This document shows, piece by piece, positions 26,553 through 35,206 of a DNA stretch of 64,000 bases; position 1 is the first letter of the stretch; each line of letters opens with the position of its first letter. Source of the stretch: Streptomyces sp. NBC_01451 (GTDB lineage Bacteria; Actinomycetota; Actinomycetes; Streptomycetales; Streptomycetaceae). Under the pieces are notes generated by a model, which saw nothing but the letters and a program-made list of their open reading frames with translations, did not search any database and was not told the DNA's origin. The stretch spans positions 8,866,001 to 8,930,000 of the forward strand of contig NZ_CP109479.1 in the NCBI RefSeq assembly GCF_036227485.1, in the 5' to 3' direction. The position numbers and the translations under genes are program-made.

Positions 26553-27106
26553 ACGAACCTCCCCTGGACCCCCGGGATCTCCGCTGAAGGGATGCCCGCG
26601 CCGGGCGGTGCGCATACGAGCGCAAGGGTGTACGCGGGGGAGCGCATGCCGGAGCACCGCAGGTGCGATGCGCGTCGGCGTCCGTCCGGCATCTGGTTCA
26701 TGCCTGCCCTCCACCGAGGCGACGGCACAGGGCCCGGGGCCGCGCTCCCAGGTCCTGTCGCCGGGTTTCCGCCTGCCTCGCGAGCCGCTCCCGGCCGGGC
26801 GGACGACACCGCGGCCGGAGTGCCGCTGCGACGGCAGGCGGTTCATCCCGGCCTCGGCACCGGTCCCACGGAGGTCGTGGGCCGTACCCACCGCTGCGCC
26901 GCCCTCCTCCGGCAGGCCGAGAACGCTCCAGTGCGCCGGGTGGGGCCACCCGCCCCCGGGTCCGAGCCGCTCTGCGCCCTGCGCCGCACCGGCCACGAAC
27001 TGCTCCCGAGCAGCGCCGGACAGCTCGAACTCCCTGGACTGCCGGGCGAGTTGCCCGGCCGACTGGAAGGGCGGACGATCTCGCCGCACTTCCGATCCCG
27101 TGGGCC
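26553..27106. other. Gene-free stretch between DUF5134 and VOC genes
   Basis: About 550 nt that holds no frame of credible protein composition on either strand. The long open frames here are Arg/Pro/Gly-rich artefacts of GC content. It presumably contains the DUF5134/M56 promoter and possibly the remains of a lost regulator gene. Confidence 0.5.
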
Positions 27107-27499
27107 TCAGATACCGGGCCGGTACCGCAGCGGATGGTCCGCCGGTACCTCCACCAGCACGATTCGCGTGCCGTCCGGGTCCGCGATCCACATCTCGACG
27201 AGCCCCCACGGCTCCTGCACCGGAGGCCGGAGGATCTCGACGCCCCGGGACGCCAGTTCGTCGTGCGCGGCCCTGACGTCAGCCACCTGCAACCACAGGC
27301 GTACGGGCGGCGACGAGGGCTCCTCGGTCCGGCCCGAGAGCTCAAGGAACCCGCCGCCGAGGAAGTAGACCGTCCCGCGCTCGGGCCCCGTACCGAACTC
27401 GCGGTGCACGGCGAGCCCCAGGTGTTCGCCGTAGAAGACCCGGGAGCGCTCCGGGTCGACGGGACGGAGGAGAACCCGGCTGCTCAGTACATGCACCAT
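27107..27499 (-). CDS. VOC (glyoxalase/bleomycin-resistance-like) protein
   Basis: A 130-residue single-module VOC protein. SSRVLLRPVDPERSRVFYGEHLGLAVHRE is the first beta-alpha-beta unit, and WLQVADVRAAHDELASRGVEI is the second. MWIADPDGTRIVLVEVP is the closing strand with the metal-ligand glutamate region. Family members are isomerases, dioxygenases or drug-binding proteins; the substrate is not deducible. It is divergent from the GNAT gene, with about 110 nt between starts. Confidence 0.88.
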   Translation of the reverse strand: MVHVLSSRVLLRPVDPERSRVFYGEHLGLAVHREFGTGPERGTVYFLGGGFLELSGRTEEPSSPPVRLWLQVADVRAAHDELASRGVEILRPPVQEPWGLVEMWIADPDGTRIVLVEVPADHPLRYRPGI

Positions 27500-27611
27500 G
27501 CAACCGGAGCCTAGTGGGCTCGTCCGCGATCGGCGTTACGATCGTCGGTGCCCGCGCCGTAGGAGCAACCCGGGCAGCCCGAGCAACCCGAGCCCCCGGA
27601 GAACCGCCGCC

Positions 27612-28151
27612 ATGGACACCGCCGCCACCGGACCCACCTTCCGTGACGCCACCGAGGCCGACGTCGACACCCTTGTCGCGCTGATCGAGTCGGCGTACCG
27701 GGGCGACTCCAGCCGGGCCGGATGGACCACCGAGGCGGACATCCTCGAAGGGCAGCGGAGCGACGCACAGGGCGTACTCGACGTCGTCAAGTCCGCCGAC
27801 AGCCGCATGCTGACCGTCGAACAGGACGGCCGGGTGGTCGCCTGCTGTCAGCTCGAACACCGCGGCGACCACGCCTACTTCGGCATGTTCGCGGTCAGCC
27901 CGGCCCTCCAGGGCGCGGGCCTCGGCAAGGTGATCATCGCCGAGGCGGAGCGCGCGGCGCGCGAGACCTGGGGCGCGCGCGAGATGCACATGACCGTGAT
28001 CTCCGTACGGAACGACCTCATCGCCTGGTACGAGCGGCGCGGCTACCGCCGTACGGGGGAGATGAGCCCCTTCCCGTACGGCGACGAGCGGTTCGGCGTG
28101 CCGCAGCGTGACGATCTGCAGTTCGAGCTGTTGGTGAAGGAACTGGTGTGA
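27612..28151 (+). CDS. GNAT-family N-acetyltransferase
   Basis: A 179-residue single-domain acetyltransferase. FRDATEADVDTLVALIESAYRG is motif C, FAVSPALQGAGLGKVIIAEAE is the acetyl-CoA-binding Q/R-x-x-G-x-G/A loop, and VRNDLIAWYERRGYRRTGEM is the C-terminal signature. It probably acetylates a small amine. The ATG at 27612 has GGAG about 10 nt upstream. It converges on the GDPD gene, with 15 nt between the stops. Confidence 0.9.
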   Translation: MDTAATGPTFRDATEADVDTLVALIESAYRGDSSRAGWTTEADILEGQRSDAQGVLDVVKSADSRMLTVEQDGRVVACCQLEHRGDHAYFGMFAVSPALQGAGLGKVIIAEAERAARETWGAREMHMTVISVRNDLIAWYERRGYRRTGEMSPFPYGDERFGVPQRDDLQFELLVKELV

Positions 28152-28166
28152 TCTCCGGCGTGCTCG

Positions 28167-28856
28167 TCACGCGGTGAAGCGGCCCGTGCGTTTGATCTGC
28201 GGGTAGTCGGTGGTCGCGCCGTCCAGTTGCAGGGCGCGTGCGAGGCGCAGATGGTCCTGGGTGTTCACCACCCAGCCGATGATCCGCAGGTCCGACTTCC
28301 TGGCCAGTTCGACGATCTCCAGGGTGAGGCGGCGGATGTCGAGGCACACGGTCGAGGCCCCGGCGCGGGTGGCGCGGTCCACGACGTCGGTGCCGTAGCG
28401 GCCGGCGATGAGCGCCGTGCGTACCCCGGGCACCAGGCGGGTGATCTCGGCGATGGCCTCCTCGTGGAACGAGGACACCTCGACCCGCGCGGTCAGCTCC
28501 CGGCGCTCCAGCACCTCGGCCAGCGCCCGGGCCGCCGCCGCGTCCTTGACCTCGGCCTGGAGCGGTACGCGGACCGCGTCCAGCACCTCCTCGAAGACCG
28601 GGACGCGCTCGTCACGGCCCGCGTCCAGGGTGCGCAGCTCGGCGAGGGTCTTGTCGGCGACGGGCCCGGTGCCGTCCGTCGTGCGGTCGAGGTCGGCGTC
28701 GTGCATGACGACGAGGGTGCCGTCCCTGCTGAGACGCAGGTCGAGTTCGATCATGTCGAGGCCCGCCTGTTCGGCGGCGACGAACGAACGCAGGGTGTTC
28801 TCCGGTTCCACGCCCATGATTCCGCGGTGCCCGATGGTCAGGAAGTTCAAGGTCAA
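28167..28856 (-). CDS. Glycerophosphodiester phosphodiesterase
   Basis: A 229-residue cytosolic GDPD. The catalytic signature is complete: IGHRGIMGVEPENTL (HR and E-x-N-T), MIELDLRLSRDGTLVVMHD (E-D-x-DG-H), then LDRTTDGTG. Other conserved pieces are LQAEVKD near 115 and IGWVVNTQDHLR near the end. It hydrolyses deacylated phospholipids to glycerol-3-phosphate and an alcohol. No in-frame ATG or GTG fits, so the TTG at 28856 is chosen; GGAAG lies a few bases upstream. There is no signal peptide. Confidence 0.9.
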   Translation of the reverse strand: MTLNFLTIGHRGIMGVEPENTLRSFVAAEQAGLDMIELDLRLSRDGTLVVMHDADLDRTTDGTGPVADKTLAELRTLDAGRDERVPVFEEVLDAVRVPLQAEVKDAAAARALAEVLERRELTARVEVSSFHEEAIAEITRLVPGVRTALIAGRYGTDVVDRATRAGASTVCLDIRRLTLEIVELARKSDLRIIGWVVNTQDHLRLARALQLDGATTDYPQIKRTGRFTA

Positions 28857-29137
28857 CTCGCTTCCGTCGACGGCGCTCGGCTGCCGCAGCCTAACCGCCC
28901 GGCCCGGCATTGAACCCGTACGGACACGCATGAACGGATGGCCGGAAACGGTGAACCGGGAAGGAGTGTGAACCGGTCGCTGTCGGGTAGGGAAGCCACC
29001 GTCCTCAAGGTTTCCGGCAGGAAAAAACGCGGTGACCATGGGGATATGCAGGATAATCTCTCCCGACTCGCCTTGTGGTCGGGAACCTCGTACGCATACG
29101 GTGTCCTGACGCGAGGTTCTCCCGTGGAGGATGGGAC

Positions 29138-30535
29138 ATGACGGAAATTCTTGTGCAGGCGGTTCCGGACGAGCGCTTTGCCGCGCTCGGCAGGGTGGTG
29201 GAGCACCCGGCATGGCCCGTGCTCAAGGATGCCGTGGAGCAGATCCGGCCATGGCAGGCCAAGGACGGGTCGATCGACTTCGACCGGGAGCACGCCCCGG
29301 ACCACGCGGACGTCGATCTCGCCGTGCGCCGGATCGTGGACGCCGTCGCGGAACTCTCCCCGCTGCTCCCGCACGACGCCGACTACCACCAGGCTCTCGC
29401 CAAGGATCTGCGCCGCTGGTCCGACAGCGGTTTCCGGGTGCCGGACTTCCTCGACTCGCTGCTGGCCTTCCAGCCCGCCGCGAGCCGCGCGGACGGCCTC
29501 CAGCACCTGGTCGTCTTCCCGATGTACACGCAGAACGGCAATCCCGACCGCAATCTCGAAGCGGTCGTCCTGCGCATGGTCTGGCCCGACTGGCTGGCCG
29601 AGCTGGAGCGCACCCGCTACGACAACCCGCTGTTCTGCGGCATCACCTTCGAGGACTTCACCGCCGGCTACGACACCAACTCGGCCGTCCTCTTCCCGGA
29701 GACCATCGCCGTGCGCGAGGCGCCGGAACGATTCACCTGGGGCGGCATCTTCTGTGACCGCGAGGCCGCGCGCTTCCGCCGTGTCACCGACGCGGCCGTG
29801 GAGATCCTGGGCCTCGAACTGCCCGCCGACGTCGCCGCGATGGTCCACGACCAGAAGCGCTGCGAGGAGGCGTTCGTCCTGTGGGACATGGTCCACGACC
29901 GCACCCACAGCCACGGCGACCTGCCCTTCGACCCCTTCATGATCAAGCAGCGCCAGCCCTTCTGGATGTACGGCCTGGAGGAGCTGCGCTGCGACCTCAC
30001 CGCCTTCAAGGAGGCCGTGAAGCTGGAGGCCGAGGGCATCCCGCAGGCCCGAGACGTGCAGTTCGCGGTGCTCTTCGACCGGATGTTCCGCTTCCCGGTC
30101 ACCGGCGAGCGCGTCCGCAACTACGACGGCCTCGGCGGCCAGCTCCTCTTCGCGTACCTGCACCAGCACGACGTGATCCGCTGGACCGACAACAAGCTGC
30201 ACATCGACTGGCAGCGCGCCCCGCAGGTCACCAACCAGCTCTGCGCCGAGATCGAGACCCTGTACCGTGAGGGCATCGACCGGCCCAAGCTCGTCCACTG
30301 GTTCAAGGCGTACGAGCTGGTCTCCGCCCATCTCGCCCCGCACCCGGGCTCCCGCTGGGCCAAGGGCCCCGACGCCCTCGACCTCGGCCAGCCGCCGCGC
30401 AAACTCGTGGACGACGTGCTTCCGGACGAGTTTCCGCTGAGCATGTTCTATGAGGCCCTCTCCAAGAAGCTGAAGAACGTGATCGCCTCCACCCGGGGGA
30501 TCACCGCGGAGAGCGCGGAGCGGGTCGCCGCGTGA
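29138..30535 (+). CDS. DUF6421 protein of unknown function
   Basis: A 465-residue soluble protein I recognise as DUF6421-like; no catalytic motif can be named with confidence. Histidine and acidic patches suggest metal binding: LWDMVHDRTHSHGDLPFDPFM and LFAYLHQHDVIRW. YTQNGNPDRN and NPLFCGITFEDFTAGYD are further conserved-looking stretches. The ATG has GGAGG 7 nt upstream. The SDR gene follows with an overlapping or near-overlapping start, then the threonine-aldolase-like gene, so the three form one operon and probably one pathway. Confidence 0.75.
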   Translation: MTEILVQAVPDERFAALGRVVEHPAWPVLKDAVEQIRPWQAKDGSIDFDREHAPDHADVDLAVRRIVDAVAELSPLLPHDADYHQALAKDLRRWSDSGFRVPDFLDSLLAFQPAASRADGLQHLVVFPMYTQNGNPDRNLEAVVLRMVWPDWLAELERTRYDNPLFCGITFEDFTAGYDTNSAVLFPETIAVREAPERFTWGGIFCDREAARFRRVTDAAVEILGLELPADVAAMVHDQKRCEEAFVLWDMVHDRTHSHGDLPFDPFMIKQRQPFWMYGLEELRCDLTAFKEAVKLEAEGIPQARDVQFAVLFDRMFRFPVTGERVRNYDGLGGQLLFAYLHQHDVIRWTDNKLHIDWQRAPQVTNQLCAEIETLYREGIDRPKLVHWFKAYELVSAHLAPHPGSRWAKGPDALDLGQPPRKLVDDVLPDEFPLSMFYEALSKKLKNVIASTRGITAESAERVAA

Positions 30536-30576
30536 GCGACCGTGCCACCGAAAACACTGCTCAGGAGGCGATGAAC

Positions 30577-31332
30577 ATGCGGAACGGTGCTCTCAGCGGT
30601 GCGGTGATCGCTGTCGCCGGGGCCGGCGGACCGGCCGGCCGAGCCACACTGCTCAGGCTCGCCGAGGCGGGCGCGACCGTCGTCGGCTCGGACAACGACC
30701 CGGAGCGGCTCGCGGAGGCCGTGGACGCGGCGAGCTACGCGTACGGCGGGGCGACCGTCGTCGGCGACACCGTCGACCTGCTCGACCTTCAGTCGACCCG
30801 GGACTGGGCCACCCGTATCGAGAAGGACTTCGGACGCGTCGACGGCCTGGTCCACCTCGTCGGCGGCTGGCGCGGCAGCGAGACCTTCACCAAGACCGTC
30901 CTCGACGACTGGGACCTGCTGGAACTGCTGCTGATCCGCACCGTGCAGCACACCTCCCTCGCCTTCCACGAGGCGCTCCAGCACAGCGACCGCGGCCGGT
31001 ACGTCCTGACCAGCGCCGCCGGCGCGAGCAGCCCCACCGCGGGCAACGCCGCGTACGCCGCCGCCAAGGCCGCCGCCGAGGCGTGGACGCTCGCCATGGC
31101 CGACTACTTCCGCAAGGCCGGGGTGGCCGAGGGCGCCGAGGGGCCGACGTCGGCGGCTGCGATCCTGGTCGTGAAGGCGTTGGTGCACGACGCGATGCGC
31201 GCAGAGCGGCCCAACGCGAAGTTCGCGGGCTTCACCGACGTCAAGGAGCTGGCCGAGGCCATCGTCGGCGTCTGGGAGCGGCCCGCCGCCGAAGTGAACG
31301 GGAAACGTCTGTGGCTGACCGAGAAGCCGTGA
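30577..31332 (+). CDS. Short-chain dehydrogenase/reductase
   Basis: A 251-residue Rossmann enzyme. AVIAVAGAGGPAGRATLLRL is the NAD(P)-binding loop in variant form. VHLVGGWRG replaces the NNAG box, and LTSAAGASSPTAGNAAYAAAKAAAEAW carries Ser and the Y-x-x-x-K pair. The divergent loops make the substrate unpredictable. The AGGAGG at 30563-30568 lies 8 nt from ATG 30577, favouring that start over the GTG at 30532 that would overlap the previous stop. It is the middle gene of the DUF6421 operon; its stop overlaps the next start by 4 nt. Confidence 0.85.
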   Translation: MRNGALSGAVIAVAGAGGPAGRATLLRLAEAGATVVGSDNDPERLAEAVDAASYAYGGATVVGDTVDLLDLQSTRDWATRIEKDFGRVDGLVHLVGGWRGSETFTKTVLDDWDLLELLLIRTVQHTSLAFHEALQHSDRGRYVLTSAAGASSPTAGNAAYAAAKAAAEAWTLAMADYFRKAGVAEGAEGPTSAAAILVVKALVHDAMRAERPNAKFAGFTDVKELAEAIVGVWERPAAEVNGKRLWLTEKP

Positions 31333-32399
31333 ACCCTCCGAAGACCGACGCACGCCGTCATCACGACCCGGAGGCCCGAGGCTTCGCCAGCGACAACTAC
31401 GCGGGGGTCCACCCCGAGGTGCTCGCCGCACTGGCCCTGGCCAACGGCGGGCACCAGGTCGCGTACGGCGAGGACGACTACACGGAGAACCTCCAGCGGC
31501 TCGTCCGCAGCCATTTCGGGGCCACGGCGGAGGCGTTCCCCGTCTTCAACGGCACCGGGGCCAACGTCGTCGCACTTCAGGCGGTCACCGACCGCTGGGG
31601 TGCCGTGATCTGCGCCGAGAGCGCGCACATCAACGTCGACGAGGGCGGCGCCCCCGAACGCATGGGCGGCCTCAAGCTGCTCACCGTGCCCACCCCCGAC
31701 GGCAAGCTGACCCCCGACCTCATCGACCGGCAGGCGTACGGCTGGGACGACGAGCACCGCGCGATGCCACAGGTCGTCTCCATCACCCAGAGCACGGAAC
31801 TGGGCACCCTCTACACCCCGGACGAGATCCGCGCGATCTGCGACCACGCCCACGCCCACGGTATGAAGGTCCACCTGGACGGCTCCCGCATAGCCAACGC
31901 GGCGGCCTCGCTCGACGTCCCGATGCGGACGTTCACCAACGCGGCCGGCGTCGACATCCTCTCCCTCGGCGCGACGAAGAACGGCGCGCTGTTCGGTGAG
32001 GCGGTCGTCGTCATCAACCAGGACGCCGTCCGTCACATGAAGCACCTGCGCAAGCTGTCCATGCAGCTCGCCTCCAAGATGCGCTTCGTCTCGGTGCAGT
32101 TGGAGGCGCTGCTCGCCAAGGACCTGTGGCTGCGCAACGCCCGCCACTCCAACGCGATGGCGCAGCGACTGGCGGAGGGTGTGCGGGCCGTGCACGGGGT
32201 GGAGATCCTCTACCCGGTCCAGGCGAACGCGGTCTTCGCCCGCCTTCCGCACGACGTGAGCGAACGCCTCCAGAAGCGCTTCCGCTTCTACTTCTGGGAC
32301 GAGGCGGCGGGCGACGTCCGCTGGATGTGCGCGTTCGACACGACCGAGGACGACGTGGACGCCTTCGTGGCGGCGCTGAAGGAGGAGATGGCGCGCTAG
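31329..32399 (+). CDS. Threonine-aldolase-like beta-eliminating lyase (PLP)
   Basis: A 356-residue fold-type I PLP enzyme. FASDNYAGVHPEVLAAL and YGEDDYTENLQRLV open the protein. FNGTGANVVALQA binds the cofactor phosphate, and MKVHLDGSRIANAAA has the Asp/Arg pair. LSLGATKNGALFGEAVV contains the Schiff-base lysine. It cleaves L-threonine or another beta-hydroxy amino acid to glycine plus aldehyde. The GTG start shares 4 nt (GTGA) with the SDR stop, a sign of translational coupling. Confidence 0.9.
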   Translation: MNPPKTDARRHHDPEARGFASDNYAGVHPEVLAALALANGGHQVAYGEDDYTENLQRLVRSHFGATAEAFPVFNGTGANVVALQAVTDRWGAVICAESAHINVDEGGAPERMGGLKLLTVPTPDGKLTPDLIDRQAYGWDDEHRAMPQVVSITQSTELGTLYTPDEIRAICDHAHAHGMKVHLDGSRIANAAASLDVPMRTFTNAAGVDILSLGATKNGALFGEAVVVINQDAVRHMKHLRKLSMQLASKMRFVSVQLEALLAKDLWLRNARHSNAMAQRLAEGVRAVHGVEILYPVQANAVFARLPHDVSERLQKRFRFYFWDEAAGDVRWMCAFDTTEDDVDAFVAALKEEMAR

Positions 32400-32492
32400 C
32401 GGACTCCCGCGCCAGCCTCTCGTGTGCATAGGTATGCGGTCATCTGAAAAGTCATTGACTGTCGGGTGATCGCTTTCCTATGCTCTGGGTCC

Positions 32493-33086
32493 ATGGAGCT
32501 GATCCAGAACACCTCTGACCTGTCCGCTTACCTGGCCGCTGACGAGGTCATCGACCACCATCACCCGCTGGTGAGGGAGATCGCCGCGCAGCTCGCCAAA
32601 GGCGCGGCGGACTCGTATGCCTATGCGCGGGCGGCGTACGAGTTCGTGCGCGACGACATCCCGCACTCCGCCGACAGCGGTGACCCTCGGGTCACCTGGC
32701 GGGCCTCCACCGTCCTGGAGCAGCGCACCGGCATTTGCCATGCCAAGGCCCACGCGCTGGCCGCGCTGCTGCGCGCCGAGGACATCCCCACGGCGCTGTG
32801 CTACCAGCGGCTGGCGCACGACGACGGCGACGGTCATGTCGTGCACGGCCTGGTCGCCGTGCGGTTCAACGGTGCCTGGCATCGTCAGGATCCGCGGGGC
32901 AACAAGGCCGGCGTGGACGCGCAGTTCTCTCTCGGTGGTGAGCGGCTGGCATGGATCCCGGACGCGAAGTCCAATGAGGTGGACTACCCGGTACTGTACG
33001 CTGAACCTCATCCGGTCGTGCTGGGCGCGCTGAAGGCCGCGCCCGACAGGCCGTATCTCTGGAAGACGCTCCCCACCGCACTCTGA
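32493..33086 (+). CDS. Transglutaminase-like superfamily protein
   Basis: A 197-residue cysteine-peptidase-fold protein. AYARAAYEFVRDDIPHSAD leads to VLEQRTGICHAKAHALAALLRAED with the catalytic cysteine. VHGLVAVRFNGAWHRQDPRGNK carries the histidine and the downstream Asp. The catalytic triad is therefore complete. The reaction (deamidation, cross-linking or peptide hydrolysis) is unknown. It is 8 nt upstream of the B3/4-domain gene and forms a two-gene unit with it. Confidence 0.85.
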   Translation: MELIQNTSDLSAYLAADEVIDHHHPLVREIAAQLAKGAADSYAYARAAYEFVRDDIPHSADSGDPRVTWRASTVLEQRTGICHAKAHALAALLRAEDIPTALCYQRLAHDDGDGHVVHGLVAVRFNGAWHRQDPRGNKAGVDAQFSLGGERLAWIPDAKSNEVDYPVLYAEPHPVVLGALKAAPDRPYLWKTLPTAL

Positions 33087-33094
33087 GGCAGGCG

Positions 33095-33787
33095 ATGACA
33101 CTCACCCTGACCGTGTCCGACGAGGTGCGCACGCTCGCGCCCGGCTTCAGCCACGTCGCGATCGAGGCGCGCGGACTCGTCAACGGGCCCAGCACCGAGG
33201 CCGGTTCGGCGCTCCTGGACGACGCGGCCCGCCGGCTCGCCGCACGCCTGGACGGCCGGGCCCCGCACGAGGACCCGCACATGGCCGCCTGGCGGGACAC
33301 CTACACGGCGTTCGGCTCCAAGCCCTCGCGCACCCGAAACTCCGCCGAGGCGCTTGCCAGGAGGGCGCTGACCGATGCCGGCCTGCCCCGCATCAACGTC
33401 CTGGTGGACCTCTACAACGCCATCAGCGTGGCGCACCTGGTCCCGGTCGGCGGCGAGGACCTCGACCGCGTCCAGGGCGGGATGCGGCTTGTGCGCGCCA
33501 CCGGAGCCGAGGACTTCGTGACCGTGGCCGGGGGAGAGGAGACCGTCGAGCACCCCGACCCCGGTGAGGTCGTGTGGTGCGACGACGCGGGCGTGACGTG
33601 CCGCCGCTGGAACTGGCGCCAGGGTCCGCGCACCCGGCTCACCGAACAGACCACGTCCGCGATCTTCCTCCTGGAGTGCCTGCCGCCGATGACGGCCGCC
33701 GAGTCGGAGGCGGCCGGTGCCGAACTCGCCGAACTGCTGGCGAAGTTCAGCCCCGGGGCGCGGATCACGGTCAGTGGTGCCCGGTAG
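33095..33787 (+). CDS. B3/B4 domain protein (PheRS-beta-like editing fold)
   Basis: A 230-residue stand-alone B3/4 domain. GFSHVAIEARGLVNGPST, AAWRDTYTAFGSKPSRTRNSAEAL and RINVLVDLYNAISVAHLVPVGG are the classical conserved blocks. In phenylalanyl-tRNA synthetase this domain hydrolyses mischarged Tyr-tRNA(Phe); free-standing versions probably act on aminoacyl-tRNAs or related esters, but this is inference. It directly follows the transglutaminase-like gene, so cotranslation is likely. Confidence 0.85.
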   Translation: MTLTLTVSDEVRTLAPGFSHVAIEARGLVNGPSTEAGSALLDDAARRLAARLDGRAPHEDPHMAAWRDTYTAFGSKPSRTRNSAEALARRALTDAGLPRINVLVDLYNAISVAHLVPVGGEDLDRVQGGMRLVRATGAEDFVTVAGGEETVEHPDPGEVVWCDDAGVTCRRWNWRQGPRTRLTEQTTSAIFLLECLPPMTAAESEAAGAELAELLAKFSPGARITVSGAR

Positions 33788-33795
33788 GGGCGAAC

Positions 33796-34524
33796 TCAGC
33801 GCGCCTCGGTCTCCCGGACCTGCTCCGGAGTCGGGGCCGTCCCGCCGAGGTGGGCCGGCATCCACCACGTGTCGTCCGGACCCTTGGGGCGGACCGGGTA
33901 CGCGCGCTGGGCCGCTTCCAGGAGTTCGTTGACGCGCTCGCGCAGCTGGCGGGTGATCGCCCCCGCGTACTTGTCGCGGGACGCCTCGATGGCCTCGCCG
34001 ACCCGGATCGTGATCGGGATGTGGCTGCGCTTGAAGTTGCGCGGGTGTCCCTTGGTCCACAGGCGCTGCGTGCCCCACACGGCCATCGGGATCAGCGGGA
34101 CGCCCGCCTCCTGGGCCATCCGCGCGGCTCCGGACTTGAAGCTCTTCAGCGTGAACGACTGCGAGATCGTGGCCTCGGGGAAGACACCGACGATCTCGCC
34201 GGAGCGCAGCGCGGCCAGGGCGTGCGCGTATGCCGCCTCGCCGTTCTTGCGGTCCACCGGGATGTGCTTCATGTTCCGCATCAGTGGGCCGGAGACCTTG
34301 TGCCGGAACACCGACTCCTTCGCCATGAAGCGCACCAGACGCTTCTGCGGGAGGGCCGCGAGCCCGTCGAAGATGAAGTCCAGGTAGCCGATGTGGTTGC
34401 TCACCAGCACCGCACCACCCGAGCGCGGGATGTTCTCCGACCCCTTGCAGTCGATCTTCAGGTCCCAGGCCTTGAACAGCGTCTGGGCGAGACCGATGGC
34501 GGGACGGTAGGCAAGCTCAGCCAT
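33796..34524 (-). CDS. 1-acyl-glycerol-3-phosphate acyltransferase (PlsC type)
   Basis: A 242-residue membrane-associated acyltransferase. Motif I is VSNHIGYLDFIF (NH-x4-D), motif II is FMAKESVFRH, motif III is VGVFPEATIS (FPE-T/S), and motif IV is VPLIPMAVWGTQRLW. It acylates lysophosphatidate or a related lipid at the membrane. ATG 34524 has weak spacing to an upstream purine run. No lipid-synthesis neighbours are present. Its 3' end lies 8 nt from the converging B3/4 gene. Confidence 0.9.
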   Translation of the reverse strand: MAELAYRPAIGLAQTLFKAWDLKIDCKGSENIPRSGGAVLVSNHIGYLDFIFDGLAALPQKRLVRFMAKESVFRHKVSGPLMRNMKHIPVDRKNGEAAYAHALAALRSGEIVGVFPEATISQSFTLKSFKSGAARMAQEAGVPLIPMAVWGTQRLWTKGHPRNFKRSHIPITIRVGEAIEASRDKYAGAITRQLRERVNELLEAAQRAYPVRPKGPDDTWWMPAHLGGTAPTPEQVRETEAR

Positions 34525-34714
34525 GGACGGGGATGCCCCTTCTCTCTGCTCTGCCTGGGAAGGCCGTTCCCGGCGGGAAGTTACGCAGCCGTAGGTTTTA
34601 CAGCTTTGCGCAGATCGTGCCCCAAGAACGCACGGGTGGCCAGCCCTCGTGCCTGCGAAGGGCGAGATACTCGTCACGTCTTCCCTTGATCCACCTCGCG
34701 CTTTTAAACCGCCT

Positions 34715-35131
34715 TTACTCCGCTCGTACCGTCACTCGTCGTACGACGAGGTACATTTCGCACCCCAGGCAGTACCCGAACGCGGCGTTCAGAAACGCCG
34801 CCGCCAGTGCCGCGCCGGTCGCCGCGAGCCCCAGCCACTCCACCCCCAGCGCGTACCCGGCGAGCCCCACGCCCGCGAAGACGAGTCCGACCGCCTGCGC
34901 GAACCGCGGCGGCTCCGGTGCCTCGAACTCCGTCGGCGGGCCGAGCCGCGGACGGACGGCCTTGCGGAACAGCCAGCCGTAGGGGGAGCGCCCGACCCCG
35001 CCCGCCGCGCCCAGCGCGAACGCCAGCGTCTGCCAGGCCAGCAGCCACGCGCTCCCGGTGACCAGTACGACCGCGAGGACGGCGGTCGTCACGGCCGCTC
35101 CGAAGCGCGGCCCTCTCACATCGATGTCCAT
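34715..35131 (-). CDS. DUF4395 membrane protein
   Basis: A 138-residue membrane protein with four hydrophobic segments. VDVRGPRFGAAVT-type opening (here MDIDVRGPRFGAA), RSPYGWLFRKAVRPRLGPP and the C-terminal NAAFGYCLGCEMYLV are DUF4395 signatures. The CLGC pair is in the position of a redox-active dithiol. It is divergent from a thioredoxin-like gene, a common actinobacterial arrangement that suggests the two exchange electrons across the membrane. Confidence 0.88.
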   Translation of the reverse strand: MDIDVRGPRFGAAVTTAVLAVVLVTGSAWLLAWQTLAFALGAAGGVGRSPYGWLFRKAVRPRLGPPTEFEAPEPPRFAQAVGLVFAGVGLAGYALGVEWLGLAATGAALAAAFLNAAFGYCLGCEMYLVVRRVTVRAE

Positions 35132-35206
35132 GGGGCGATCATTCCGCAGCAGAAACGTTTCGAGCAGGCGGGAATCTTTGCAGTCTGATGAACGCTGGAA
35201 TCGGGG

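Noticed and set aside
24130..26625. An 831-codon minus-strand frame across PAP2, M56 and DUF5134
   Set aside because: The three real genes lie in other minus-strand frames with intact motifs; this frame is Arg/Gly/Ala-rich with no domain.
26553..27106. Possible regulator gene in the empty stretch upstream of DUF5134
   Set aside because: All frames are compositionally biased and contain no helix-turn-helix or other recognisable motif.
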